From positions 62,001 to 126,000 of the forward strand of contig NZ_BPQT01000005.1 in assembly GCF_022179405.1 (NCBI RefSeq): a stretch of DNA of 64,000 nucleotides. Direction: 5' to 3'. The DNA comes from Methylobacterium marchantiae. Its GTDB lineage: Bacteria > Pseudomonadota > Alphaproteobacteria > Rhizobiales > Beijerinckiaceae. Every line of letters starts with the position of its first letter. Position 1 is the first letter of the stretch. The position numbers were made by a program, and so were the translations under genes. The notes beneath the pieces are model-generated. The model saw nothing but the letters and a program-made list of their open reading frames with translations. It was not told the origin of the DNA and did no database searches. Shown piece after piece: positions 63,345-64,000 of the stretch.

Positions 63345-64000
63345 ATGCGCTGGGAAGATTTCCGCTCTTCGGACAATGTCGAGGATCGTCGCGGCGAGGG
63401 CGGCGGCGGCGGCGGCTTTCCGGGCGGCGGTGCCGGCGGGCTCGGCATCGGCACCATCGTCATCCTCTGCATCATCGGCTGGGTCACCGGTATCAATCCC
63501 GCCATCCTGATCGGCGGCGCCGAGCAGATGAGCGGCGGCGGACGGCCGCGCCAGGAGCAGGTCGACCCGCAGACCCAAGCCCAGCGCAAGACCAAACCGA
63601 CCGATGAGAGCGGGCGCTTCGCCGCCGCCATCCTCGGCAATACCGAGGACGTCTGGAAGGAGATCCTGCCCAACCAGACCGGCAAGCAGTACCGCCCGAC
63701 CGGGATGGTGCTCTATACCGGCGGCACGCGCAGCGGCTGCGGCTCGGCCCAGGCGGCGATGGGGCCGTTCTACTGCCCGCTCGATAAGAAGGTCTATCTC
63801 GACACGTCGTTCTTCAAGGAGATGGAGCAGAAGTTCGGCGTGAAGGGCGACTTCGCCTATGCCTATGTCATCGCGCACGAAGTCGGCCACCACGTCCAGG
63901 ACGAGCTCGGCATCCTCGGCAAGGTCCAGGGTCGCCAGCAGGCGGCCTCCAGCAAGGTCGAGTCGAACCAGCTGTCCGTCCGCGTCGAACTGATGGCAGA
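63345..64000 (+). CDS. neutral zinc metallopeptidase (YpfJ family), truncated by the window end
   Basis: The first 218 residues of a YpfJ-type (PF04228) putative zinc metallopeptidase. After MRWEDFRSSDNVEDRRGEG and a Gly-rich linker comes a TM helix (about residues 33-52, IGTIVILCIIGWVTGINPA), so it is probably membrane-anchored. Then come TGGTRSGCGSAQAAMGPFYC and the zinc motif AHEVGHHVQDELG (first zinc histidine His178), with the Glu as general base. The family segment ESNQLSVRVELMA follows. Substrate is not established. A Shine-Dalgarno AAGGGTG precedes the ATG. Confidence 0.9.
   Translation, partial: MRWEDFRSSDNVEDRRGEGGGGGGFPGGGAGGLGIGTIVILCIIGWVTGINPAILIGGAEQMSGGGRPRQEQVDPQTQAQRKTKPTDESGRFAAAILGNTEDVWKEILPNQTGKQYRPTGMVLYTGGTRSGCGSAQAAMGPFYCPLDKKVYLDTSFFKEMEQKFGVKGDFAYAYVIAHEVGHHVQDELGILGKVQGRQQAASSKVESNQLSVRVELMA

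Noticed and set aside
1-64000. tRNA or rRNA genes
   Set aside because: I looked for T-loop (GGTTCGAATCC-like) and rRNA-like blocks on both strands and found none convincing; a covariance-model scan would be decisive.

Overview
The window looks like chromosome of a Methylobacterium/Methylorubrum-type alphaproteobacterium (Rhizobiales). The reasons are high GC with strong GC3 bias, the ethylmalonyl-CoA pathway genes ccr and ecm side by side, a rhizobial-type housekeeping order (nfu-tsaB-rimI-plsC ... miaB-phoH-ybeY-corC-lnt), homospermidine synthase, and many GTG/TTG starts with 1-8 base gene overlaps. I saw no tRNA, rRNA, insertion sequence, prophage or CRISPR array.

Layout. 1-2.2 kb: start of an RND efflux permease, its periplasmic adaptor and a rhodanese. 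2.3-9.8 kb: MidA-like methyltransferase, lgt, a chemoreceptor, ilvA, dgkA and an AbrB-family membrane protein. 9.8-12.6 kb: divergent oxyR/katA with a candidate OxyR site and a strong terminator. 12.6-25.3 kb: a mostly minus-strand housekeeping block (MFS exporter, lnt, corC, ybeY, phoH, miaB, plsC, rimI, tsaB, nfu), interrupted by an opposite-strand hybrid histidine kinase. 25.6-28.6 kb: rplS, a small secreted protein, a lytic transglycosylase and leuD. 28.6-33 kb: a palindromic repeat, a 55-residue protein, and divergent ccr and ecm. 33.2-37.2 kb: a polyprenyl-phosphate sugar-transferase, a sugar epimerase and a WbpM/CapD-type dehydratase, the initiation end of a surface-glycan pathway. 37.2-39.1 kb: DUF1206 protein and hypotheticals. 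39.2-43.5 kb: polyamine genes (homospermidine synthase, ornithine-type decarboxylase) with a long structured leader. 43.7-45.9 kb: second palindrome, an OpgG/OpgD-type glucan protein and an acetyltransferase. 46-54 kb: glyS and glyQ, S49 protease, His-rich secreted protein, tRNA methyltransferase, DUF2007 and ispB. 54-58.7 kb: GGDEF/EAL protein, ispE and a TPR protein. 58.9-60.4 kb: a RES-type toxin-antitoxin pair. 60.5-64 kb: ETF-ubiquinone oxidoreductase, a uracil-DNA-glycosylase-like protein and a truncated zinc metallopeptidase.

The points most worth a second look are: (i) a RES-toxin partner in which a LuxR-type helix-turn-helix is fused in frame to a DUF2384-like antitoxin; (ii) a leader of about 480 nt in front of the ornithine decarboxylase, with a good promoter, hairpins and a possible leader ORF; (iii) a sharply low-GC patch of about 360 bp inside the conserved glyS reading frame; (iv) a uracil-DNA-glycosylase-like protein that keeps only two of the four iron-sulfur cysteines of family 4. 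Most annotation comes from family motifs read by eye. Start codons are inferred from Shine-Dalgarno spacing, gene overlap and family length.
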